Source: Lentzea flava (GTDB lineage: Bacteria > Actinomycetota > Actinomycetes > Mycobacteriales > Pseudonocardiaceae). From it: a stretch of 45,593 nucleotides of DNA. This document shows positions 21,443-29,738 of this stretch, in pieces (the first letter of the stretch is position 1; every line of letters starts with the position of its first letter). The position numbers and the translations under genes were made by a program. The notes under the pieces were generated by a model that ran no database searches, was not told the origin of the DNA, and was given only the letters and a program-made list of their open reading frames with translations. The DNA is taken from contig NZ_BMRE01000058.1 in the NCBI RefSeq assembly GCF_014648475.1, forward strand, positions 1 to 45,593. Reading direction: 5' to 3'.

Positions 21443-22708
21443 CTATCCCTTGGGGCGCGTGTGACCTTCGCCCCAGACGACCCATTTCGAGGACGTCAGC
21501 TCGGTGAGGCCCATCGGACCGCGGGCGTGCAGCTTCTGCGTGGAGATGCCGATCTCCGCGCCCATGCCGAACTCCGCACCGTCCGTGAACGCCGTGGAGG
21601 CGTTGACGAACACCGCCGCCGCGTCGACCCGCGTCGTGAACTTCCGTGCTGCCGCAACGTCGTTCGTGACGATGGCCTCGCTGTGGCCGGAGCCGTACGT
21701 GGCGATGTGCCGCACCGCTTCGTCGAGCGAGTCGACCACCTTCGCGGCGATGTCGAGGCTCAGGTACTCGGTGCCCCAGTCGTCCTCGGTCGCTTCCTGG
21801 ACGTCGGGCTGCTCGGCGAACGTGGCGTCACCGTGGATGGTCACGCTCTCCTGCTGCAACGCCTTGGTGATGCGCGGGACGAACTCCTGGGCGACGTCCT
21901 TGTGCACCAGCAGCGATTCCGCCGCGTTGCACACGCTCGTGCGCCGGGTCTTGGCGTTCAGGACGATGGCCTCGGCCATGTCGAGGTCGGCGTTCTTGTC
22001 GACGTAGACGTGGCAGTTGCCGACGCCGGTCTCGATCGTGGGAACAGTCGCCTGCTCCACGACGGCGTTGATCAAACCCGCGCCACCGCGCGGAATCACC
22101 AGGTCGACCAGGCCGCGCGCGGTGATGAGGTGCGTGACGGAGGCGCGGTCGTGGCACGGCAGCAGCTGCACGCTGTCGGCCGGCAGGTTCACGCTTTCGA
22201 GTGCATCGCGCAGGACGGCGACGAGCGTGGTGTTGGAGTGCTCGGCGGTCGAGGAACCCCGCAGCAGCGCGGCGTTGCCCGACTTCAGCGCGAGACCGGC
22301 GGCGTCGACCGTGACGTTCGGGCGGCCCTCGTAGACCATGCCGACGACGCCCATCGGGACGCGGACCTGCTTGAGCTCCAGACCGTTCGGCAGGACGCCG
22401 CCGCGGATGACCTCGCCGACCGGGTCGTTTTGTCCCGCAACGGTTTCGAGGCCGACGGCGACGCTTTCGATGCGGGCTTGGGTGAGCGTGAGGCGGTCCA
22501 GGATGTTGTCCGGCAGGCCTGCCGCCTTGCCCGCTTCGAGGTCCTTCTGGTTGGCCTCGATGATCTCTGGCGCGCGTTCGCGGAGGGCGGCTGCCATCGC
22601 GTGCAGCGCGGCGTCCTTGCGCTCACGGGTGGCGAGGACGAGTTCGTCGGCGGCGACGCGGGCGCGGCGGGCTGCTGCGTGCACCTGGTCGCGCAGGTCA
22701 TCAGTCAC
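21443..22708 (-). CDS. proA: Glutamate-5-semialdehyde dehydrogenase (gamma-glutamyl phosphate reductase)
   Basis: 421 aa, full length. Family blocks: GVVGMVYEGRPNVTVDAAGL, SGNAALLRGSS, VIPRGGAGLI and the catalytic cysteine region RRTSVCNAAESLLVH, ending with GPMGLTELTSSKWVVWGEG. It reduces gamma-glutamyl phosphate with NADPH in proline synthesis. Its partner proB lies about 8.3 kb away on the same strand, separated by the recQ-to-MFS block, whereas the two are commonly close together. The 213-base gap to recQ holds a large inverted repeat. Confidence 0.97.
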   Translation of the reverse strand: MTDDLRDQVHAAARRARVAADELVLATRERKDAALHAMAAALRERAPEIIEANQKDLEAGKAAGLPDNILDRLTLTQARIESVAVGLETVAGQNDPVGEVIRGGVLPNGLELKQVRVPMGVVGMVYEGRPNVTVDAAGLALKSGNAALLRGSSTAEHSNTTLVAVLRDALESVNLPADSVQLLPCHDRASVTHLITARGLVDLVIPRGGAGLINAVVEQATVPTIETGVGNCHVYVDKNADLDMAEAIVLNAKTRRTSVCNAAESLLVHKDVAQEFVPRITKALQQESVTIHGDATFAEQPDVQEATEDDWGTEYLSLDIAAKVVDSLDEAVRHIATYGSGHSEAIVTNDVAAARKFTTRVDAAAVFVNASTAFTDGAEFGMGAEIGISTQKLHARGPMGLTELTSSKWVVWGEGHTRPKG

Positions 22709-22760
22709 GCTGCACAGCTTACGACCTGCGGTTCGAGGCCAGAAAAAGGTTTTCGCCCTC

Positions 22761-22860
22761 GCGAGTTCGCGTCGGTCGTCCGGTCACCTCTTCGGGTCAA
22801 CCGCCGCAGGCGATTCGGGCCGAAGCGGTGACCGGACGGCCGACTTCAGGGCGAACTCGC
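22761..22860. repeat. Large interrupted inverted repeat between proA and recQ
   Basis: Three nested arms. GCGAGTTCGC (22761-22770) with GCGAACTCGC (22851-22860), perfect. GGTCGTCCGGTCACC (22774-22788) with GGTGACCGGACGGCC (22827-22841), one mismatch. CTTCGG (22790-22795) with CCGAAG (22820-22825). The 24-base loop contains another small hairpin (CGCC/GGCG, 22802-22811). It sits between two divergent gene starts, so it is not a normal terminator. It could be a mobile palindromic element, an sRNA or a paired regulatory site. Confidence 0.7.
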
Positions 22861-22921
22861 CGCCGTCTGCGGAGCAGCGGCAATCCAACACTGTCAGAGT
22901 GGCCTGGCAAGCTTGCTCTCC

Positions 22922-25003
22922 ATGGACGACATCGCGTTGCGAGAGCTGGCCGAAGAGCGGTTGCGGGCACTGGCGGGCCCGCAGGCCGTGCTGCGCGAGG
23001 ACCAGTGGACCGCGATCCACACCCTCGTGGCCCAGCGCCGCAGAGCTCTCGTCGTCCAGCGCACCGGCTGGGGCAAGTCGGCCGTGTACTTCATCGCCAC
23101 GGCGTTGCTGCGCCAGCTCGGTGAGGGACCGACCGTCATCGTCTCGCCACTGCTCGCGTTGATGCGCAACCAGATCGACGCGGCGGCGCGGGCCGGTGTG
23201 CACGCGGTGACCATCAACTCGGCGAACACCGACGAGTGGGACGCCGTGCAGGAGCAGGTCGCGGCCGGTGACGTCGACGTGCTCCTGGTGAGTCCGGAAC
23301 GGCTGAACAACCCCGATTTCCGCGATGCCGTGCTGCCCTCGCTGACCGCCTCGGCGGGCATGCTCGTGGTCGACGAGGCGCACTGCATCTCCGACTGGGG
23401 CCACGACTTCCGGCCGGACTACCGCAGGCTGCGGACGTTGCTGACGGAGCTGCCACCGGGCGTGCCGGTGCTGGCGACGACGGCGACGGCCAACGACCGC
23501 GTGGTCCACGACGTCACCGAGCAGCTGGGGCTCGGGGCCGACGAGGGCACGCTGGTCCTGCGCGGGCCGCTGGACCGCGACAGCCTGCGTCTGTCGGTCG
23601 CTCTGCTGCCGACCGCCGAGGCGCGCCTCGGGTGGCTCGCGGAGCAGCTCGACCGGCTGCCCGGCTCCGGCATCATCTACACGCTCACGGTCGCGGCGGC
23701 GGACGACATCGCGGCGTTCCTGTCCTCGCGCGGTTTTGCCGTGGCCGCGTACTCGGGCAAGACCGAGCCCGCCGAACGCGAACGCGCCGAGGAGGACCTG
23801 CTGAACAACCGGGTCAAAGCGCTGGTCGCCACCTCTGCTCTGGGCATGGGTTTCGACAAGCCGGACCTGGGGTTCGTCGTGCACGTCGGCGCGCCGTCCT
23901 CGCCGATCGCCTACTACCAGCAGATCGGCCGGGCCGGCCGCGGTGTCGATCGGGCCGAGGTGATCCTGCTGCCGGGGCACGAGGACCGCGACATCTGGGC
24001 GTACTTCTCGTCGCTGGCGTTCCCGCCGGAGGTCGTGGTGCGCCAGGTGCTGTCCGCGCTGGCCGGCGCGGGCAGGCCGTTGTCGACGGCGGCGCTGGAA
24101 CCGATGGTCGAGCTGTCCCGCGGCAGGCTCGAGGTCGTGCTGAAGGTGCTGGACGTCGACGGCGCGGTGCGGCGGGTGCGCGGTGGCTGGGAGGCGACCG
24201 GCCGGCCGTGGGAGTACGACGGCGACCGGTACGCGCGCATCGCGGAGGCGCGCAAGGCCGAGCAGCAGGTGATGCTCGACTACCTGCGCACGCCGTCGTG
24301 CCGGATGAAGTTCCTGCAGGACCAGCTCGACGACCCGACCGCGCACGACTGCGGCCGGTGCGACAACTGCACGGGTGAACGGCTGTCGCTGGACGTCTCG
24401 GAGACCGCGGCGGGTGCGGCCCGCGAACGTCTGCTGCGGCCCGGCCTCGACGTGGCGCCGCGCAAGATGTGGCCCACCGGGATGGCCGCGATCGGGGTGC
24501 CGCTGTCCGGCAAGATCGGGCCGGCGGAGGTCGCGGCGACGGGCCGGGCGCTGGGCCGCCTCACCGACATCGGCTGGGGCACCCGCCTGCGCGATCTGCT
24601 CGCCGACGGCGACCGCGAGATCCCCGAGGACGTGTTCGCGGCCTGCGTGAAGGTGCTGTCGGCGTGGGACTGGGACGAGCGCCCGGTCGGTGTGGTGACC
24701 GTCGGCTCCCGGCGCCGGCCTGCCCTGGTCGGCAGCTTCGGCCGGCGCATCGCGTCGATCGGGCGGCTGCCGTTCCTCGGCACCGTGTGGCTCGGTGAGT
24801 CGACGCACCGGGCCAACAGCGCCCAACGGCTGGCCGGGCTCGTGAGGTCGGGCGAGACACCGGATGTGTCCGGTGTGGACGGTCCGGTGCTGCTGGTGGA
24901 CGACCACATCGACACCGGCTGGACGATGACGGTGGCCGCTCGGATGCTCAGGAAGGAGGGGGTGCCCGCGGTGCTGCCGTTCGCACTGGCCGTCACCAAC
25001 TGA
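22922..25003 (+). CDS. recQ: RecQ-like ATP-dependent DNA helicase with C-terminal phosphoribosyltransferase-like domain
   Basis: 693 aa from ATG 22922. Motif I TGWGKS is at 48-53, DEAHCISDWGHDFR starts at 151, motif VI is QQIGRAGRG, and the RecQ zinc cysteines are in CRMKF...DCGRCDNC (about 459-483). A further ~200 residues end with VLLVDDHIDTGWTMTVAA, the PRPP-loop pattern of type I phosphoribosyltransferases. No HRDC domain is seen. It unwinds DNA 3' to 5'. The role of the transferase-like tail is not known to me. It is divergent from proA across the inverted repeat, and prsW-like follows 7 bases after the stop. Confidence 0.93.
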   Translation: MDDIALRELAEERLRALAGPQAVLREDQWTAIHTLVAQRRRALVVQRTGWGKSAVYFIATALLRQLGEGPTVIVSPLLALMRNQIDAAARAGVHAVTINSANTDEWDAVQEQVAAGDVDVLLVSPERLNNPDFRDAVLPSLTASAGMLVVDEAHCISDWGHDFRPDYRRLRTLLTELPPGVPVLATTATANDRVVHDVTEQLGLGADEGTLVLRGPLDRDSLRLSVALLPTAEARLGWLAEQLDRLPGSGIIYTLTVAAADDIAAFLSSRGFAVAAYSGKTEPAERERAEEDLLNNRVKALVATSALGMGFDKPDLGFVVHVGAPSSPIAYYQQIGRAGRGVDRAEVILLPGHEDRDIWAYFSSLAFPPEVVVRQVLSALAGAGRPLSTAALEPMVELSRGRLEVVLKVLDVDGAVRRVRGGWEATGRPWEYDGDRYARIAEARKAEQQVMLDYLRTPSCRMKFLQDQLDDPTAHDCGRCDNCTGERLSLDVSETAAGAARERLLRPGLDVAPRKMWPTGMAAIGVPLSGKIGPAEVAATGRALGRLTDIGWGTRLRDLLADGDREIPEDVFAACVKVLSAWDWDERPVGVVTVGSRRRPALVGSFGRRIASIGRLPFLGTVWLGESTHRANSAQRLAGLVRSGETPDVSGVDGPVLLVDDHIDTGWTMTVAARMLRKEGVPAVLPFALAVTN

Positions 25004-25010
25004 CCTCGAG

Positions 25011-25991
25011 TTGTTCTCGCTGCTGCGGAGCGAGAAACTCCAGCGCATGATCTCGCCTGGACCGGCCACGCCTCGCACGCGCAGGTCGTGGTTGCGGATG
25101 TTCTTCGTGGGACTGGCGCTGTGGGTCGCGACGATGGTGATCACCTACATCACCGGCAACGCCAACCTGATTCCGACGATCGTGCTGCTGGGCAGTTTCC
25201 TGGTACCGGCGACGTTCGTGGTGTGGGCGTTCGAGCACAGTCACTCCGGCGAAGTGACTGGCGAGATCGTGTTCCGGACGTTCGCGGTCGGCGGTGTGCT
25301 GGGGGTGCTCGGGGCGTCGCTGCTGGAGACGTATCTCCTCCACCCGTCGCCGTGGCTGTTCGTGGGCGTCGGGCTGATCGAGGAAGCGGTCAAGCTCGGG
25401 GCGCTGGCACTGCTCACGCGGCACCTGGTGCACAAGTCCGCGCGGGACGGGCTGGTGCTCGGAGCCAGCGTCGGGTTCGGGTTCGCGGCGTTCGAGTCGG
25501 CCGGGTACGCGCTCACGGCGACGTTGACCGAGAACGGGCTGTCGTTGATGGACCTGGTCACGACCGAGCTGTTGCGGGGCTTCCTCGCTCCGTTCGGGCA
25601 CGGGCTGTGGACGGCCATCCTCGGTGGCGTGTTGTTCTCGCGCAGTGTTCGCGAGCACTTCATGCTCACGCGAGGGCTGTTGTGGGCCTACCTCGGGGTG
25701 TCGTTGCTGCACGCGCTGTGGGACTCCATGAACAGCATCGCCATCGTGGTCACGCTGGTGCTGACGGATCAGCCGTGGCAGGAGCGGGCGTGGGAGGCCG
25801 GGTACATGCCGCAGCCGACGCCGACGCAGGTGCAGCTGTTCACGCTCTTCACGTGGCTCGGGCTGGCGTTCATCTCGATGATCGGGCTGGCCTGGCTGCT
25901 GCGGCTGGTGGTGGCGTCCCGGCGGGAGTTCGCGCCGGTCCGCGGCTATCCGCTGCGCACCGACGCGCCGTGGTGGCCGGGAGGCCGCTAG
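25011..25991 (+). CDS. PrsW family glutamic-type intramembrane protease
   Basis: 326 aa from TTG 25011; ATG 25047 is an alternative start. Around eight hydrophobic segments. Conserved PrsW motifs: VGLIEEAVKLGAL with the paired glutamates, FAAFESAGYA, LAPFGHGLWTAILGG and LLHALWDSMNSI. These enzymes cut membrane-anchored regulators such as anti-sigma factors. No sigma/anti-sigma pair is present here. The gene follows recQ closely and ends in a 4-base convergent overlap with the hydrolase gene. Confidence 0.88.
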   Translation: MFSLLRSEKLQRMISPGPATPRTRRSWLRMFFVGLALWVATMVITYITGNANLIPTIVLLGSFLVPATFVVWAFEHSHSGEVTGEIVFRTFAVGGVLGVLGASLLETYLLHPSPWLFVGVGLIEEAVKLGALALLTRHLVHKSARDGLVLGASVGFGFAAFESAGYALTATLTENGLSLMDLVTTELLRGFLAPFGHGLWTAILGGVLFSRSVREHFMLTRGLLWAYLGVSLLHALWDSMNSIAIVVTLVLTDQPWQERAWEAGYMPQPTPTQVQLFTLFTWLGLAFISMIGLAWLLRLVVASRREFAPVRGYPLRTDAPWWPGGR

Positions 25992-26707
25992 CTCCTGCCG
26001 CCGAGGAAGCGCAGCACGGCGTCGCGGAACTCGCCCGGACGTGTGCTGTGGACGCGGTGGCCCGCGTTGATCGTGATCAGTTCGGCGTGCGGAATCTCCG
26101 CGGTCAGTTCCTCCAGGCTGGCCAGGGGAACGTGGCTGCGCGGGCCGCCGCTGATCACCAGGGTCGGGGCCTTGATCGCGGCCAGGCCGTCCCACCACGC
26201 CGGGTCGGGGGCGCGGAGCTGGGTCAGGATCTGCGGCACCATCCGGCGGTCGAACGCGCGCAGCAGGCCTTGCAGCGCAAGGGTCAGCGCCACGCCTCGC
26301 TTCGGCGGGCGGGGCTCGCCCGAGCGGGGTGGCGGCGGTGGGTCTTCCAGGACGAGTTTGCGGACGCGGTCCGGGCGGCGGCCTGCCAGCAGCGCCGCGA
26401 TGTGGGCACCCAGCGAGTGGCCGATCAGGTCGAACTCGGCGATGTCGAGTGCGTCGAGCACGCCCACGACGTCGCGTTGCACCGAGTCGAGGCGGTAGTC
26501 GCCGGTCCAGGCGCTGTGGCCGTGGCCGCGCAGGTCGGGGGCGATCACGAGGCGGCCGGCGGAGACCAGGTCGCGGGTGAGGCCGGTCCACGTCGCCGAG
26601 TTGCTGGCGAGGGCGTGGAGCAGGACGGTCGGCTGACCTTCCAGTGGGCCGTCCAGGCGGTAGGCGACGGTCACACCGCCGACGTTCAACGTGGGCAGTG
26701 GAACCAT
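25988..26707 (-). CDS. Alpha/beta hydrolase
   Basis: 239 aa from ATG 26707. It shows the nucleophile elbow GHSLGAH, the oxyanion-side VLLHALASNSATW, APDLRGHGHSAW and the C-terminal catalytic NAGHRVHSTRPGEF. A PPPPPRSGEPRPPKRG stretch lies after the nucleophile. No signal peptide. It could be an esterase, lactonase or haloperoxidase-like enzyme; the substrate cannot be assigned. It is divergent from the P450 at 26748, with 40 bases between the ATGs, so the pair may be co-regulated. Confidence 0.9.
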   Translation of the reverse strand: MVPLPTLNVGGVTVAYRLDGPLEGQPTVLLHALASNSATWTGLTRDLVSAGRLVIAPDLRGHGHSAWTGDYRLDSVQRDVVGVLDALDIAEFDLIGHSLGAHIAALLAGRRPDRVRKLVLEDPPPPPRSGEPRPPKRGVALTLALQGLLRAFDRRMVPQILTQLRAPDPAWWDGLAAIKAPTLVISGGPRSHVPLASLEELTAEIPHAELITINAGHRVHSTRPGEFRDAVLRFLGGRS

Positions 26708-26747
26708 TGCTGACCGTCCCCCGGTGCGGTGTGGCACTGTCGTTGCC

Positions 26748-27938
26748 ATGATTCCGGACGTCGTGCGGTTTCGGCAGGCCGATCTTCTTTCCGGTCTGCA
26801 CCGGCGGTTCGGGCCGGTGGTGCGGATGGGGCCGTACACCTACCTGCTCGGGCCGGAGGCGAACCAGTTCGTGTTCGCCAACTCCGAGCTGTTCGAGGTG
26901 GAGCGGGCGTTCCAGGTGCTGGTGCCGGTGGACGGGCCCACGTCGTTGATCGTCAGCGACGGTGAGGACCACAAGCGGCGGCGTCGGCTCGTACAGCCCG
27001 CGTTGGTGCACCGGCAGATCGCGAACTACGTGCCGGTCATGCGCGCCAACGCCGAGGCGACGCTCGACGCGTGGCGGCCAGGGGAGGTCGTGGACGCCTA
27101 CCAGGAGTTCCGGAGGGCGATCCGGCGCAGCACGATCCACGCGTTGTTCGGTGAGAAGCTGGCGCGGGACGCGGACTTCTTCGGTGCGCACCTGCAGGTG
27201 CTGATCAACCTGATCGACCACAACCCCGCGGTGGTCACGTGGCTGCGGCGGACGAAGGCTCCTGCCTGGCGCAACGCGATGAGGGCTCGGCGGGCCGTGG
27301 ACGCGCGGGTGTACCAGGCGATCGAGGAGGCTCGGCAGAAAGCTGCCGACGACGACCACGTGCTCGCGTCGCTGGTGCGGGAGAAGGACGGGCTGAGCGA
27401 TCTCGAGGTGCGCGACCAGGTCGTCACGCTGATCGCGGCCGGGTATGAGACGACCAGTGGCGCGATGGCGTGGGCGGTGTTCAACTTGTTGCGGCACAAC
27501 GGGGTTTGGGAACGCGCGCGAGAGGACGACGACTATCTCGCCAACGTCGTCAACGAGACGTTGCGGCTCTATCCACCAGCTGTGGTGTCGGCGCGGGTCG
27601 CGGCGCAGCCGTTCGAGTTCGCCGGGAAGAAGATCAAGCAGGGCACGTTCCTGTTGTACAGCCCCTATGTCACGCATCGGCTGGCCGAGGTGTGGCCGGA
27701 TCCGTTGCGGTTCGATCCCGATCGCTGGGAGCGCAAGCCCGCGCCGCACGAGTTCCTGCCGTTCGGTGGTGGGCCGCACCGGTGCATCGGCGCCGGGCTC
27801 GCCACGACGGAGCTCACCGTGATGCTGAAAGCGTTGCTGCGACGGCAGAAGCCGGAGCTGCTCCCCCAGCGCATCACGCCCACGAGCGTCGCCGCGATGC
27901 GCCCGAAGCACGGCCTCAGAATCCGAGCAGCAGGGTGA
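26748..27938 (+). CDS. Cytochrome P450 (E-class-like)
   Basis: 396 aa from ATG 26748. I-helix LIAAGYETTSGAM, ExxR in VVNETLRLYPP, meander WPDPLRFDPDRWER and heme loop LPFGGGPHRCIGAGLATTEL. The ExxR and heme regions resemble the eukaryotic-like bacterial group more than the CYP105/107 type at 20257. The N-terminus is short and has no membrane anchor. It is divergent from the alpha/beta hydrolase. Its last 23 bases overlap the DUF1772 gene tail to tail. Confidence 0.92.
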   Translation: MIPDVVRFRQADLLSGLHRRFGPVVRMGPYTYLLGPEANQFVFANSELFEVERAFQVLVPVDGPTSLIVSDGEDHKRRRRLVQPALVHRQIANYVPVMRANAEATLDAWRPGEVVDAYQEFRRAIRRSTIHALFGEKLARDADFFGAHLQVLINLIDHNPAVVTWLRRTKAPAWRNAMRARRAVDARVYQAIEEARQKAADDDHVLASLVREKDGLSDLEVRDQVVTLIAAGYETTSGAMAWAVFNLLRHNGVWERAREDDDYLANVVNETLRLYPPAVVSARVAAQPFEFAGKKIKQGTFLLYSPYVTHRLAEVWPDPLRFDPDRWERKPAPHEFLPFGGGPHRCIGAGLATTELTVMLKALLRRQKPELLPQRITPTSVAAMRPKHGLRIRAAG

Positions 27939-28326
27939 TCATCGAGGCCAGGCAGGCGAGGCCGCGCACGTGGTTCCAGATCGTCCACTTGCGCAGGTAC
28001 TCCGGCCAGTAGGTGTCGTCGGCCCGCTCCAGACGGTTGTTCATCGGCACGTTGACGAACATCGTCAGCAGGAACGAGCCCACGATGTAGAGCAGGCCAC
28101 CGCCGATCCGGCCCTGGAAGACCTCGATCCCGCACAGGATCACGTTGCCGGTGAACACCAGCAGGAACACCGGGTTCTGGATGCGAACGTTGATGCGGCG
28201 CATGGCACTGCGGGCGTGCTCGGCGGGCAAATCGGCGAGACCCGGCATGACGGCGGTGGAGAACGAGAAGAACAGGCCGGCCATCAGACCGGACGCGGCG
28301 GCTGCGATCAGCGTGATTGTCCCCAT
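27916..28326 (-). CDS. DUF1772 (anthrone oxygenase-like) membrane protein
   Basis: 136 aa from ATG 28326. Four hydrophobic segments. The opening TLIAAAASGLMAGLFFSFST and the conserved FVNVPMNNRLERADD segment are typical of the DUF1772 family, which includes anthrone oxygenases and many proteins of unknown function. The frame is open upstream, but that part is antisense to the AraC gene. It is divergent from the AraC regulator and convergent with the P450. The AraC protein is a reasonable candidate regulator. Confidence 0.87.
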   Translation of the reverse strand: MGTITLIAAAASGLMAGLFFSFSTAVMPGLADLPAEHARSAMRRINVRIQNPVFLLVFTGNVILCGIEVFQGRIGGGLLYIVGSFLLTMFVNVPMNNRLERADDTYWPEYLRKWTIWNHVRGLACLASMITLLLGF

Positions 28327-28407
28327 GGCGCCAACTGTGGCGCGCGCGGGCCGGACTCTCAATGACAGTTCATCGCGTGCGCTTGCTCGTTCGTCCAGAC
28401 TGGGAGC

Positions 28408-29304
28408 ATGACGGACGCGTTGGGCGAGGCGCTGCACCTGATGAGGATGTCCGGCACGTTCTACTGCCGGACCGAGCTCACCGAGCCGTGGGGGCTGACG
28501 ATGCCCGACATGGCGGACTGCCTGTGGTTCCACGTGCTCACCAGCGGCCGCTGCGACATCGAGGTCAACGGCGCGATCACGACGCTCGAACCCGGCGACG
28601 TGCTGCTCGTGCCGGGAGGCCAGGGACATCGGCTCTTCTGCGGAGACGCGGAAACCCCGCTCGTCACGACACTGCCGCACGAGTTCGAGACCGACAACTA
28701 CGCGATCCTGCGGCATGGCGGCGGTGGGGCCGTGACGCATCTCGTGTGTGGTGCGGTCAAGTTCGACCACCCAGCCGCGAAGCACCTCATCAAGGTGCTG
28801 CCGCACGTGCTGTACGTGCGGCAGGCCGACGACATGCGCGCCACCATCGACCTGATGGCCGCGGAGGCGCGAAACCTGCGCCCCGGCGGCGAAGCGGTGA
28901 TCACCAGGCTCGCCGACGTGCTGGTGATCCAGACGATCCGCTCGTGGCTCGCCAACGACCCGGCCGCGCGCACCGGATGGCTGGGTGCGTTGCAGGACCA
29001 GCAGATCGGACAGGCACTGGCGTTGATCCACCGCGATCCCGCGCAACCGTGGACCGTCGAACGCCTGGCGCACCAGACCGCGATGTCCCGGTCGGCGTTC
29101 GCGGCGCGGTTCACCGATCTGGTCGGCGAACCGGCCATGCGGTACGTGACGCGATGGCGCATGCACGTGGCCATGAACCGCCTCAAAGACCGCGACAGCA
29201 CGGTCAGCGAGATCGCCCGCGGTCTCGGCTACGAGTCGGAGGCGGCGTTCAGCCGGGCGTTCAAGCGGATCGTGGGTGTCTCGCCGGGTCAGGCGCGAGG
29301 CTGA
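28408..29304 (+). CDS. AraC family transcriptional regulator with cupin sensor domain
   Basis: 298 aa. The N-terminal cupin-like domain (DCLWFHVLTSGRCDIEVNGA, LEPGDVLLVPGGQGHRLF) is of the AraC cupin-6 type. The C-terminal double helix-turn-helix runs PWTVERLAHQTAMSRSAFAARF and VSEIARGLGYESEAAFSRAF, the AraC signature. The ATG is 81 bases from the DUF1772 start on the other strand, so that gene is a likely target. Its end overlaps the VOC gene by 16 bases. Confidence 0.92.
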   Translation: MTDALGEALHLMRMSGTFYCRTELTEPWGLTMPDMADCLWFHVLTSGRCDIEVNGAITTLEPGDVLLVPGGQGHRLFCGDAETPLVTTLPHEFETDNYAILRHGGGGAVTHLVCGAVKFDHPAAKHLIKVLPHVLYVRQADDMRATIDLMAAEARNLRPGGEAVITRLADVLVIQTIRSWLANDPAARTGWLGALQDQQIGQALALIHRDPAQPWTVERLAHQTAMSRSAFAARFTDLVGEPAMRYVTRWRMHVAMNRLKDRDSTVSEIARGLGYESEAAFSRAFKRIVGVSPGQARG

Positions 29305-29669
29305 AGCAGATCCCAGCGGTTGCCGTACAGGTCTTCGAAAACGGCCACGCGACCGTAGACCTCGTCACGCGGCGTCTCCAGGAAGCGAACACCGAACTCG
29401 GTCATGCGGGCGTGGTCGCGGTCGAAGTCGTCGGTGTTGAGGAAGAACCCGACACGGCCACCGGTCTGGTCACCGATCCGTGCGACCTGCTCCTCCGAAG
29501 AGGCCTCCGCCAACAACAACGACGCGCCACCGCCAGCAGAAACGACGACCCAGCGCTTGTCGCCCTGCGGCTCGTCTTCCACCAACGTGAACCCGAGACC
29601 GTCCACGTAGAAGCGGATCGCCTCGTCGTAGTCGCGGACCACCAACGTCACCAAACCAAGAGAACGCAC
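29289..29669 (-). CDS. VOC family protein (glyoxalase/bleomycin-resistance fold)
   Basis: 126 aa from GTG 29669; the longer open frame is antisense to the MFS gene. Features: LVTLVVRDYDEAIRFYVDGLGF, the beta-hairpin RWVVVSAGGGASLLLAEA, VGFFLNTDDFD and GRVAVFEDLYGNRWDLLQP with the metal-side acidic ending. These small metalloproteins include dioxygenases, isomerases and resistance proteins; the substrate is not predictable. It is divergent from the MFS transporter and convergent with AraC. Confidence 0.9.
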   Translation of the reverse strand: MRSLGLVTLVVRDYDEAIRFYVDGLGFTLVEDEPQGDKRWVVVSAGGGASLLLAEASSEEQVARIGDQTGGRVGFFLNTDDFDRDHARMTEFGVRFLETPRDEVYGRVAVFEDLYGNRWDLLQPRA

Positions 29670-29738
29670 GCCCAGGAGTATCGACGAGCCAGTTGAGACG
29701 TTCACCCGAGGCACCCTGGTCTGTGAGAAAGTGCCCAC

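Noticed and set aside
24993..27911. 972-residue open frame on the minus strand across prsW-like, hydrolase and P450
   Set aside because: It spans several real genes in other frames and is Arg/Pro-rich without any motif.
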